Below are positions 41,308 to 50,400 of a stretch of 64,000 bases of DNA, one piece after another; the first letter of the stretch is position 1, and the number at the start of each line of letters is the position of its first letter. Position numbers and translations under genes: made by a program. The DNA lies in assembly GCF_025602895.1 (NCBI RefSeq), contig NW_026516218.1, positions 744,001 through 808,000 on the forward strand. Direction: 5' to 3'. Source of the stretch: Polychytrium aggregatum (Eukaryota; Chytridiomycota; Chytridiomycetes; Polychytriales). The notes below the pieces were generated by a model. That model ran no database searches. It was not told the DNA's origin and saw only the letters and a program-made list of their open reading frames with translations.

Positions 41308-42441
41308 CCGCGGCTGTCGGGCGCGCGGCGCCCCGCTTGTCTTTATCTTTTTACTTTTATTCCTGTTCTCTTGTCGCCCACTGGCTCTGCTGGTCCTGGT
41401 CCTGGGTCTGGGTCTGGGTCTGGGCTGGGTCCTGCTGTGCCGCAGTCCCCCTTCTGTTCCATGCGAACCGCACCTGTTTTTGGTTGGACTCTCCCTGTTC
41501 CTGCGGCGCAACGCTGTCCTGGCGATGGGCTCCCGGCTCAACACCACCCGTTGTTGGCTGCTTGGTCGCTCTTGCTTCCCCTGCTCTGTGGCCTGTGCGC
41601 CCGCCAGACATGCGCCCTGTTTCCCCCCACCGTTTGTTGAATATGTACAAATTTTCCTCCCCAACCCGTCTCGCCCCCGTCTCTACCGGTGTTTGGCCCA
41701 CAAGCGTCGGGCACTCTGAAAATACAGCGATTTCAACGCAAAACGGAACACCCCAGTCTCCTGAACCACATTTTGTTCCATACGATGAATAGTGGACATG
41801 GCCATTTGCCAAACATTTGACTTTTGCGTTGCTGCCTTGCAATTGCCACTCGCTTGTCCTTGCACCGCGCTGGGCCTGTCTCCCGCCTCAGGTGTTGTGT
41901 CCATATGAAGCCCTTGCCTCCGATGAAGCGCCCCAACGCAACCATTCAGCGCCCCAATGCAACCATTCAGCGCACAGAGACAAGCGCAGCCCACCGTGTG
42001 CAACACGCCCGCGCAGAGTTCTGCCGACCAAGCCGTCGCCTGTGGGCCTTTCCCCCCTGGCCTTGCCCAACCACCCGCCCGCGCTGCGCTGCCCTTGTCG
42101 GCAGGACCGAGCCACCGCCAGCCCGCGGCCAGCAACAAGGGGAAGGGTCTCGGCCCCCCGCTTGCTCTCCTGGCGCCTCGCTGGTCCCTCGCGGGTCCCC
42201 GCAAGACTCGCCGCCGTCCTCCCTCTGGTTCCATCGCCGCCTTCGTTGCTCTCCGTCAGCCAGCGCCATCCCACCACCATCCATCTCTCGCCCAACCTCC
42301 AAGTCCCACCGCCGTCCATCCAGCCCCCGGCCGTATCCGTCTTTCTCCGCGGCTACTCCCTCTCTCTCCTCTTGCTTGTTCGGCCTGTCTGCACTTCCTC
42401 CCTCCCCCACTCACCCCGCCTGGCCCTCTGCCACCGGCGAG
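41308..42441. other. Intergenic, pyrimidine-rich leader region
   Basis: 1.13 kb with no supported gene. Contains (CTGGGT)-type repeats near 41394-41424 and a duplicated AACCATTCAGCGCCCCAATGC-like motif near 41939-41970. The C/T-rich part up to 42441 looks like promoter and 5' UTR of the next gene. The frame stays open upstream of its ATG back to 41824, so an N-terminal extension is possible but compositionally unlikely. Confidence 0.35.
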
Positions 42442-45400
42442 ATGTCTCAAGAATCCGTCTCCAATCCCTCCACCCTCGCTCCCCCATCCAGACACTCCTC
42501 CCCCACGACCCATGCTGTCAACTTTCTGATTTACCAAAAGGATGAGCTCCAGAAGCTCACGGATCTCAGCCTCTCGGTCTCCGAGATTGACCACCGTCCC
42601 AACATTATCCGCTTCGATGAGGCCGGCCGCAGGATCATGTCCCGCCAGTTCCGTGCAAACGCTTACACCTTCCCTGAGCGCATCGAGTACCTGCTCGACA
42701 TTGCCCTGATCTTGTACCATGCCGGGTACAGGCTCACCACCGAGGCCTGCCAGATGCTCGACGACGCCAAGAAGGACAGAGAGCTGTCCAAGTGGCGAGT
42801 CATGGTCAACGACGAGATCCACAACAAGCTCAAGTTTGTGCGCTACTACTGCCTCTCCCAGGTCGCCTTCCTGACCATGGGAGACTTTGTGGGCCTCGTC
42901 CTGGCTCTCGTTCGGCGCCATGCCACTTTCCCGCTCGAGATGGGCGACTTTACTGCCTTCCTTCTCGAAAAACGCTGCATCGAGCATGTCTCTGCGATCC
43001 AGGAACCGCCCGTTCGCCGAAAGCGCTCTCCCAGGCGGGCTGCCTCTCCCGACATTATCCTCCCTGATGCCGACGCTACTTCTGCTGCCTCTGCTGCCTC
43101 CTCTGCCTCTGATTCCCTCCCTCTGGCCCCTGCCACTCTCGCTTCTGCTTCTACCTCTGCTGCCGAGTTTGCTGCCTCCCTTCGCACTCCCGTTGCTGCT
43201 GCTGGGTCGGTCGCATTCCCCACCCCGTCCCCCAGCGGCTCTCCCCTCTCTGGAAACGGCTCGGTAGATTCGAGCTCGGCAGACTCGAGCCAGATCGAGT
43301 CGTATGACCTCCTGGGCAGCGATCTCAACTTGCTCCCCGTCACCGACCCAGCCGACAACGACCCCAACCAGCCTCTCGACCATGGCGACCTTGGCAACGG
43401 TCAGCTCGCAGTGATGCCGTATCCCCTCCAGTTCGGCCATCCCCTCCAGATCTCCGGCGAGGTCATTCAGCAGACAGTTTGCAGCTACTTTGATGTAAGA
43501 ACGCACACCATGCTTTCCCCCCCCCTCGCTGTTGAAGCTCTGGTCGCCTCCTTTCCTCGGCTTGGTCCTTGGCGGGATCTGTCATGAGCCGGTGGCGGAC
43601 CAGCGGCTTTGCCTTGCCGCTCCTCTCTCTGAGCACGCCCACACCGCCCTGAACCATTGACCAGTATCCCTGATCTGATGTGGCGCTTCTTTTTCTCTCC
43701 TGCAATCCGCAGAACTTTTGCTTCCGCGGCGTCCGCTCGTTCATCCATAGAAACTCGACCTTCATGAACTGGAACAGGCTCTCCGATGTTCTCAAGATGT
43801 CCATTCTCGGCCACTCGCTGCAAACTTATCGCCCCAACACTTCCGCCTTGTCACCCGTGCATGCCAGGGCCTATTATCGAAGGGCCTGCGAGCTCATTAT
43901 GGAAGGCATCGACGAGGTCTCGATCGATATGCTGCAAGCTATGCTCATCTGCGTGCACACCTCCCTCCGTAAGCTCTCAGCCTCCCCCCAGTGCAGAGTG
44001 TTCTGCGGTTCAATCTGTCTCTGCTGGCCATTCTTGTGCACGTCGCGTTGCTTGTTCTCGTTGTCCATCGGCGCACAGCTCTCGTTTGCACATGTTTTGG
44101 CACCCGCTGACAGCCCTGTCCAATGCTTTCTCTCCTCGGTTTGTGTGGTTCCAGGCAATCGCGATGGTATGTAGTTCGTTGTGCTACATGCTGTCTTCCG
44201 GTTGTGTCTGGACATGTTCGCCCTGCTGCCCCATTGATGTACTTGGTTCTCTTCGCCGTACTAAATCCGCCCTCCCTCGCTCTACCCTGCCGCATCTCCT
44301 GTCTCCCGTCCATGCGCTCCGACCACAGGCAACATGGCCATCCGCCTGCTCTACACCGTCCTGCGCTACACAAAGTATATGGCCCAGACGATTGCCCGCG
44401 GCGACCCACTCGCCGCCGAAACCATGCAGCGCATCGTATACCATTCGATGTGCACCATCATCAACTTTGATGGGCACTCGATCTCCCTGCGCGGGTATTC
44501 ACCCTTGAGCGCCGAAGTTGTTCAGTCGGCCCTGCGCCAGATGATTCAGCCGCCTCGAAGCGAAGCCGCTTGGAACGAAAGCCACTTCCAGCCCGCCCTC
44601 AACGCATCTGTCGACGAACAGGTCGTTTACACCCTCCCCAGCGATCCTGTTCCTCGCGCCATCAGCTTTGCGGACAATGTCCTCTACTTCTTCCGCCGCC
44701 ACCACTACAACATGCAGTACCTGCGGCTCTTCAACTACGGCATTCCCGGAATACACTATCAGGATGACTACAAATCGCTTATGGCAGCAAAGTACATGAA
44801 CGAATATCAACCCTATGTCAACAGCTTGACTGCCTGGTGGAAGCAGCTCCCTCCTGAGCTCCACATGTTTCACGAAAGCACGATCCACGACTACAGGTTT
44901 GGTGACATGTCTTGGATCGAGTCGGTCCAAATCTCCCTGTTTTATCACGGCACCGTGGCTGTTACCCTCTTCCCTCGAATCATCTTTGGTGAGTCTCCTT
45001 TAGCTGGACCGACTGCGCTGGGCTGAGCCGGGCTGCGGCAAAGTGGATACGCCCGCTCTGACTGCCCTGATGGCGCGAGATATGCATGCACGGAAGATGG
45101 ATAGGTCGGGCCTTGGGAGGGGAAAAGCAGGCGTGGAGGTGCGCGCTCTCCTCTCGAAGGAAAAGACGGAGTGGCGGCCTCGACTGCTAGCAAACAACCG
45201 GCAACCGTGCACTCCCGTCAAGTACTAAGCCCGCTATGAACCCATGTGCCTTGCAGAGCTGTGGACGGACCAGTGCTCGACCGAGTCTGCGGCCTACAAG
45301 CAGTGCCATGCTGCCGTCAGCGAATTCTACCATGTGTTTTTCCTGATCAATCACCACAACGCAAATACGAAGCTGCTCGATCGCGACCCTATCAAGTACC

Positions 45401-46066
45401 TCTTGATCTACGTTCACTGCGTAAGTCGCCGGCTGTTGGCTGTTGGCTGTTGGCTGTTGGCTGTTGGCTGTTGGCTGTTGGCTGTTGGCTGTTGGCTGTT
45501 GGCTGTTGGCTGTTGGCTGTTGGCTGTTGGCTGTTGGCTGTTGGCTGTTGGCTGTTGGCTGTTGGCTGACCCAAATGCAGCCCGCCATTCCACCGTTTCG
45601 CTAACTGTGGCCCCCACACTTCCTCTTTCATGCACAGGCCCGTCTTTTGTGCAATCGTGTCGCCGAGCGTGTCGAGTTCACTCAGGGACTCTACCCTTTC
45701 CCCAATGTCGAAATCACTGAGGACAATGCCCCGGTCATTGACGTTATCAGTCGCATCAACCGATTCCACTACTTTGACTGTGGGGCTCCATCACCCTACA
45801 TCGTTCCTCTCTCGCCTCCCAGCACCCCGCTCCAGGAATTGGGGCATCCGTCGCCCACCTTGGTCCAAGATCCTCAGGGCATCGACATTTCCCAGTGGGA
45901 AGGTCGCCATCTCGCCAAGATTCCTTTCGAGCTGCGATTCTTCTGCTCGGCAATCATGGAGGCGTACTTTAGCCATGTTCCGTTCCAAGTCGGCATGGGC
46001 CCCTGGATGCCCACAACCCTGCTGGCCCATGTCCAAAACAGCTTTTGCGCCGCAATGCAAGCGTGA
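42442..46066 (+). CDS. Fungal transcription-factor-like protein, no zinc cluster
   Basis: Six exons: 42442-43494, 43713-43968, 44155-44166 (a 12-bp microexon), 44329-44988, 45257-45420, 45638-46066; 857 residues. It starts MSQESVSNPSTLAPPSRH. Residues 25-190 are well-structured and Cys-poor (FRANAYTFPERIEYLLDIAL, AFLTMGDFVGLVLALVRRHA), followed by a basic patch (RRKRSPRRAA) and a Ser/Ala-rich linker. From about 350 the helical sequence (AYYRRACELIMEGIDEVSID, LQAMLICVHTSLRN, NMAIRLLYTVLRYTKYM) resembles the middle homology region of fungal Zn2Cys6 factors, yet no Cys cluster is present. The microexon keeps phase on both sides (LRNRDGNMAI). The terminal ATGCAAGC/GTGAGT is a perfect donor just before the stop, so another 3' exon is possible. 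Confidence 0.68.
45428..45568. repeat. 7-bp minisatellite in intron, about 19-20 copies
   Basis: Perfect copies of GGCTGTT fill most of the intron 45421-45637, starting about 8 bp after the GTAAGT donor. Because 7 is not a multiple of 3, the array is open in every frame and creates spurious open frames on both strands. Confidence 0.88.
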
Positions 46067-47375
46067 GTCGGTTCTTCAAGATGCTCGTGCCAAATCCGGG
46101 GCTTTCTCCCCTCCCCTCCAACCCCACGATCCCAGGCCTCGCCGACAATACCAGTCCTCCCCAGCCCACACTCCTCGCTCGCCCAAAGTCTTCCCCCCCT
46201 CCCTTCATCGTTTCCTGACGCCAGACCTGGTCCTCCTCTCACACAACGATCCTCCTCGAAACCACTCCCTCCAACTCTCTTCGCCGCCATCTCGCCCCAC
46301 GCCTTCCTATGGACACAACCCTCGCTATATTCTATTGCTTTCCACCGCCTCTCCGCTGATTTGACAAACCTTTTTGGTCTCATCCGCCTCGGTTCTCTAC
46401 CCGCCCACTGCGGCGATCGCCTTTCCTCATCCCAGGCCCGCCTTCACCCTTGTCGTTGGTGCTGCTGCTTGGTTTTTTGCGTCACATTTTCCCCTGACTT
46501 GCATCGGCTGACTCGATTAGACTCTTCATCTGCTCTCGCGATTGCCTTCTCCTCCCGTCGCGCCCGCTACCCCCCTCTTCCTCTTTCTTTACATCTTGTT
46601 CTCAGTCCTTTTCGGCTCCACTCCCGCCTCGTTTCTCCATATGCGTCCTCTTGTGCTCCTGCCACTATGCCCATCCAACCCTTGCACATCCATCCCATGC
46701 CAGTCCTGCACTGGTGTGTCAGTTGTGATGCTGATTGTTTCCGTTGTGATGCTGACTGTGTTTTACCAACTCCCCGACCTGCGATCGCTGACCCTCCGGC
46801 CAGACACACAGGCTCGCCTTTGCTTCTCTCGTCTGCCATCTCATGGCGACGCTCTGTGTCCTGCTCTATTCAAGCTCTGTTCTCTTGTCGTGTGTCTTCC
46901 GTTTCGTCCATGTTTGTCGTTTTTGTCTCCTCCCTCGAGTCGGTCTTGCTCCTGTTTTGTTTCGATGTCGTGCATCTGACGGAATGGCTCGCCCAGCCCC
47001 TACAAATGGGGGGCCTCATGATGTGTATGAACTTGACGCGGCCGTCATCCAAAGACAATCACCCGACATCAAAGGAAACCTACCAGTCCTCCCCAAAAAT
47101 ATATCCATTCCATGAACAAACCCGGGCGCGGTCTCCGATGAGCAAGATCCTGGCCGCGGATGCTGCAGCTGCCAGAGTTGGACTGTTGGCTTGCGGTGTA
47201 TTTTGGAATCGAGGTGCTTCATTCGTGACACTATGAAAAAATTTCTTGTTAAAAAAATGAGCGAGAACGAAAAAACGCGCTCTCGGAGCCACCTCGGTCG
47301 GCGAGAAGAGCAGTCTCTGGCGAGAGACCCCCGAGGGAAGGCGAGAAGCCTCTCGCCGTCACACACACACACAGT

Positions 47376-47413
<38 letters not shown>

Positions 47414-47443
47414 TGCACAAGAGAGTCAAACACCTCCCATCGA
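46067..47443. other. Intergenic region, pyrimidine-rich, no supported gene
   Basis: 1.4 kb rich in C and T on the plus strand (about 46100-46950), then A/T-richer. Long open frames here follow from composition. A perfect GGCGAG/CTCGCC hairpin lies near 47340-47358, directly before a CA microsatellite. Confidence 0.35.
47360..47411. repeat. CA dinucleotide microsatellite
   Basis: About 25 CA units, interrupted once by GTG near 47373. Confidence 0.9.
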
Positions 47444-47461
47444 CCATCCCAAGAGGGATGG
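47444..47461 (-). other. Perfect hairpin downstream of Fanzor
   Basis: CCATCCC and GGGATGG form a 7-bp perfect stem around a 4-base loop. It lies about 120 bp past the Fanzor stop codon and may end or cap a structured 3' RNA. No T-run follows. Confidence 0.5.
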
Positions 47462-47478
47462 CAACCCCGAAGTGGACT

Positions 47479-47624
47479 GCCCAGAATATGGGCGACCCGG
47501 CATCCACTGTCGAAATACTCAAGGAACAGTGCGAGATACTTACAGTCTATCCAGAAAGAAACGGGACAGTCACTTTCTGGCTTCAGAGGCCTGAACCCCG
47601 CTGACTGACTGTCGGCCCAGCGGG
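47479..47624 (-). ncRNA. Candidate Fanzor guide-RNA scaffold (hairpin series)
   Basis: On the minus strand the Fanzor stop (47585-47583) lies between two perfect hairpins. Upstream stem: 47624-47618 with 47603-47597 (CCCGCTG/CAGCGGG), extended by a 5-bp outer stem (47630-47626 with 47592-47588). Downstream stem: 47580-47573 with 47558-47551 (CCAGAAAG/CTTTCTGG). Both loops are 14 nt, and 47606-47613 is the exact reverse complement of 47565-47572 (TGACTGTC/GACAGTCA), so the loops could kiss. A further GCCCA/TGGGC hairpin is at 47493-47479. TnpB and Fanzor guide RNAs come from the 3' end of the gene and are strongly structured. That this one is a guide RNA is inference. Confidence 0.5.
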
Positions 47625-50150
47625 TAGGCCATGGCATTGCACTCCTGACTTCGTTGGCAATCGAGTGGTTTTGGTTGGTTTCGGGAGCACAGTCTTGAAT
47701 AGACCCGGTCGATCTCCTGTGGCGATGATCGACTGGCATACCGAGATCATGTTCCTTGAGGCATTGATGTCTCGATCCCACAGTGTATGGCAGCTTGCAC
47801 AGCTCCGTACATAATGTGACTTCTCGACATCAAGATACTCGGGTGACTCAAGTCGCTTGAATTCCCGGCAATGTGAGCACACCTGGGACGTGTTGAACTC
47901 GTTCACCGAGCACACACGGATCTTGGAGACGGATGGGTCTGGTGGTCGTCTCTGGTGGTGGTGGAATTGCTCAAAGTACTTGGCGAACCTGAGTCTCCTG
48001 GGACTGGATGGGTATCCCTTCCCCTGTTTCCAGGATGCATTCCCAAAGGCAATCACCACTTCGGTCTCCCTTGGTGCCTGGTCGATGACTTGCTTGCACA
48101 TCTCGTGGACAGTGCGCTGTCGCTTGCTGTGGAGATCGAGTCGCTTGAACCGCCGTCGCCGGGTCAGGCTGAAGTACAGCTGTTTGTCCAGCATGTCTCC
48201 ATCGAACACATGGCGAATGTATCGCAAGAAAGAAGGCACTCCAGGGATCTTGGGGCTCGGTGTGGTGCTCATCCATTGCTGCAGACCAAGGATCTTATGG
48301 GTGCTCTGGATCCACTTGGTCGCCTGGGTGGTGCCACATCGATGCTGGTACTCCTTGTTGGAGAACGACACGATCTTCTCGTTGGCACGCTGTGCCTTGG
48401 TCACCTTGACACCGTCTTGCTCCTGGATGGATGGTTGACCGGGTGCCCGAATGACAGCGGTGAAGATCGATCCCACACCAGGGTCGATCCCGATCCAAGT
48501 GGTCCGAGAGTCGTCGATGGGACCGACCCTGGTCTGGGTCTTCTTCTCGGGAGTGAGCTTGGGTGTCTTATCGTCCTTGTCCACGGATTCTGGCTTGGCA
48601 TCAGGATCCTTCTTCAGGATCTTGTATCTGAGTGTGGTGATCGAGCACCCGACCCCATCGGTGGTGATCTCGCAACCAAAGAGCTGCTTCCCCTCCTTCC
48701 TGGCACCAAAGAGTCTCGGATCCAGCTTGAAGTTGGTCTGCCAGAAGATCTCTTGCTTTGTGGTGCCATTGACCTTGGTCTTCAGGTCGTCCCACTTGAG
48801 ACCAGTGCCAGTCTGGTATCCAAGGATCTCCCACAGTGCTGTGGTGTCGAGCTTGACATACTTGGCTCGGGCATCGCAGAGCGGGACCAAGGTGCACTGT
48901 GCTCGAGGGACATTGTGTCGTTTCTTCGTCTGGGCAAGTCGATCGGTGAGGCGCTTGATCCGCTTCGTGTTGACAGCGATCTGCTTGCACACCTCCTCGT
49001 GCTGGGTATGGAGATCTTTGAGTCTGTCAGCCCCGATGTGGTGGATGGGTTGACACATTTCTTCGTTCAGTCGCCCACGCTCTCCTTTCAGATCATCGGT
49101 CACCCTCGCGAGCCTGGGAATGATCATCTTCTGAAAGACCACCATGAAGAGGGCCTCCTTCAGGTGGGTCAGGCGAGAGACCTCACTGGCCAGAATTGGT
49201 ACGACTTTGTACAGGTCCTGGTGGCTTTCGTACCGAAACTCATACAACTGGTCGGCATGGTGGGCGAAGGATTTTCTCAGATCACCGAGGAGTGTCTTGG
49301 AGAGGGGATTCTCCATCAGCTTCATGCACTCATCGACGTGTGTGTGCCGTTTCACACCCTTGGGAGCAACCAGGACCAAATTGCAGAATCGACGGAGGAG
49401 AGACCAATACCGATCAAGAACGTGTGTCTCGCAGTTGACAGCATAGGTCTTGACAGCCAAACCAAGGACCTGTGACCCAGTACCCTTTGGGAGGGACACT
49501 GGAGGCAGGATACACGATTCGCTCCATGTACTTCGATACATCTCATAGGTGTCGATGATGTGCCTGTCATCTTCTGGGGTGTTCGTCCTGACACTCACTG
49601 TTCCTGTCTGCACCATGTTGAAGCATTTTCGAACGAACGCGGGTTCACTCGACGACACAGTGGGGAGGGTGATGCCCTCGTCCAAGCACCGCCTGAGATG
49701 CAGCTCCAGGAGACGAGATGCTTCGTACTGCACGTGTGTCATGGCCCGGACAGTCTCCTCGATCTTGTCGTGCAAGGTGTCGTTCTTGATGATGGCATCG
49801 AGAGTGCACTTGATGATCGAGTACTCGGCCTTGACTTGCTCGTTTGGGCCACAGCCAGGCAAGGTAGAGCTCCAGAGTGGGTTATAGAAACGGCACTTTG
49901 GGGTGTTGCTTCTGGCATGACCCTCTTGCTTGCACGTGGCACATACAGGGACCTTGGGTGCTTGGCTGACCATTTCAGCGACCGAGGCAGGGCTGCTGTC
50001 GACTCTGGCTGCACACTTCTTGGTGAAGGGCCTAACATGGTTGGTCAGGCCACAGGAGGGACACGATTTGATAGTGGGCTTCTTGGCCACAGGAGAGTCA
50101 TTGGGTGATCCCGGGTCGGGATCGGGGGGTGTCTTTCTCTTGGGAGCCAT
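47583..50150 (-). CDS. Fanzor RNA-guided DNA endonuclease (eukaryotic TnpB homologue)
   Basis: Intronless; 855 residues from the ATG at 50150 (MAPKRKTPPD), chosen because it opens with a nuclear-localisation-like PKRK and VAKKPTIK. An in-frame ATG at 50210 would add 20. Two zinc knuckles of CX2CX4HX7C type come first (C30, C33, H38, C46; C70, C73, H78, C86). A long helical region (about 90-420) fits recognition/wedge parts. The RuvC-like core has TWIGIDPGVG (D556), VVIAFGNAS where TnpB carries its Glu, VNEFNTSQVCSHC (E751, with C758/C761), RSCASC (C784/C787) and WDRDINASRN (D794). Moving the Glu about 48 residues on to the NEF.TS site is the rearranged Fanzor arrangement. Fanzors use a guide RNA to cut DNA and travel with transposons. 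No transposase lies beside it. All catalytic residues look intact. Confidence 0.9.
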   Translation of the reverse strand: MAPKRKTPPDPDPGSPNDSPVAKKPTIKSCPSCGLTNHVRPFTKKCAARVDSSPASVAEMVSQAPKVPVCATCKQEGHARSNTPKCRFYNPLWSSTLPGCGPNEQVKAEYSIIKCTLDAIIKNDTLHDKIEETVRAMTHVQYEASRLLELHLRRCLDEGITLPTVSSSEPAFVRKCFNMVQTGTVSVRTNTPEDDRHIIDTYEMYRSTWSESCILPPVSLPKGTGSQVLGLAVKTYAVNCETHVLDRYWSLLRRFCNLVLVAPKGVKRHTHVDECMKLMENPLSKTLLGDLRKSFAHHADQLYEFRYESHQDLYKVVPILASEVSRLTHLKEALFMVVFQKMIIPRLARVTDDLKGERGRLNEEMCQPIHHIGADRLKDLHTQHEEVCKQIAVNTKRIKRLTDRLAQTKKRHNVPRAQCTLVPLCDARAKYVKLDTTALWEILGYQTGTGLKWDDLKTKVNGTTKQEIFWQTNFKLDPRLFGARKEGKQLFGCEITTDGVGCSITTLRYKILKKDPDAKPESVDKDDKTPKLTPEKKTQTRVGPIDDSRTTWIGIDPGVGSIFTAVIRAPGQPSIQEQDGVKVTKAQRANEKIVSFSNKEYQHRCGTTQATKWIQSTHKILGLQQWMSTTPSPKIPGVPSFLRYIRHVFDGDMLDKQLYFSLTRRRRFKRLDLHSKRQRTVHEMCKQVIDQAPRETEVVIAFGNASWKQGKGYPSSPRRLRFAKYFEQFHHHQRRPPDPSVSKIRVCSVNEFNTSQVCSHCREFKRLESPEYLDVEKSHYVRSCASCHTLWDRDINASRNMISVCQSIIATGDRPGLFKTVLPKPTKTTRLPTKSGVQCHGLPAGPTVSQRGSGL

Positions 50151-50297
50151 CTGGCGAGAAAATAGCAGCGATGGTTGGTTCTTGTCAGGAACGGAGCTGG
50201 ACTTTGGCACCAGACAGCTGATGGTAGTCGAACGGACGGTCGTAGGACGAAGGGGAGTGTATTCAATAGGCTAAGGGCAGGATACAAGAGGCAAGGT

Positions 50298-50327
50298 GAG
50301 GTGCTGGTTCTGAGGCCACAGCACCTC
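50298..50327 (-). other. Perfect hairpin in Fanzor 5' flank
   Basis: GAGGTGCT (50298-50305) and AGCACCTC (50320-50327) form an 8-bp stem around a 14-nt loop, directly next to the TATA box. Its geometry (8-bp stem, 14-nt loop) equals the hairpin just after the Fanzor stop. It may mark the left end of a mob unit or be a promoter element. Confidence 0.45.
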
Positions 50328-50328
50328 G

Positions 50329-50334
50329 TTTATA
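50329..50334 (-). promoter_or_regulatory. TATA box of Fanzor gene
   Basis: TATAAA on the minus strand, about 180 bp before the Fanzor ATG at 50150. Confidence 0.5.
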
Positions 50335-50358
50335 TCTCTAAACGCCGTCCTTGTTCGC

Positions 50359-50400
50359 CGCAGATTTTTCTTCCACTACAAGGGAGATTGGTTATCTGCG
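50359..50400. other. Inverted repeat CGCAGAT/ATCTGCG
   Basis: Perfect 7-bp arms (50359-50365 and 50394-50400) separated by 28 bases, just outside the Fanzor promoter. It could be a transposon end or a factor site; nothing decides between these. Confidence 0.35.

Noticed and set aside
45187-45720. Frames with Gln-Gln-Pro-Thr-Ala-Asn-Ser or Trp-Leu-Leu-Ala repeats
   Set aside because: Products of the 7-bp intronic array, which is open in every frame.
46361-47236. 291-residue plus-strand frame after the transcription-factor-like gene
   Set aside because: Composition-driven (C/T-rich) with Leu/Ser/Cys bias; looks like 3' UTR and spacer, though a spliced 3' exon cannot be excluded.
47955-49475. 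506-residue plus-strand frame over the Fanzor
   Set aside because: Antisense shadow; it lacks domain signals, while the minus strand has the full catalytic set.
47360-50400. A complete transposon with transposase around the Fanzor
   Set aside because: No transposase, recombinase or clear terminal inverted repeats or target duplications could be seen; only local hairpins.
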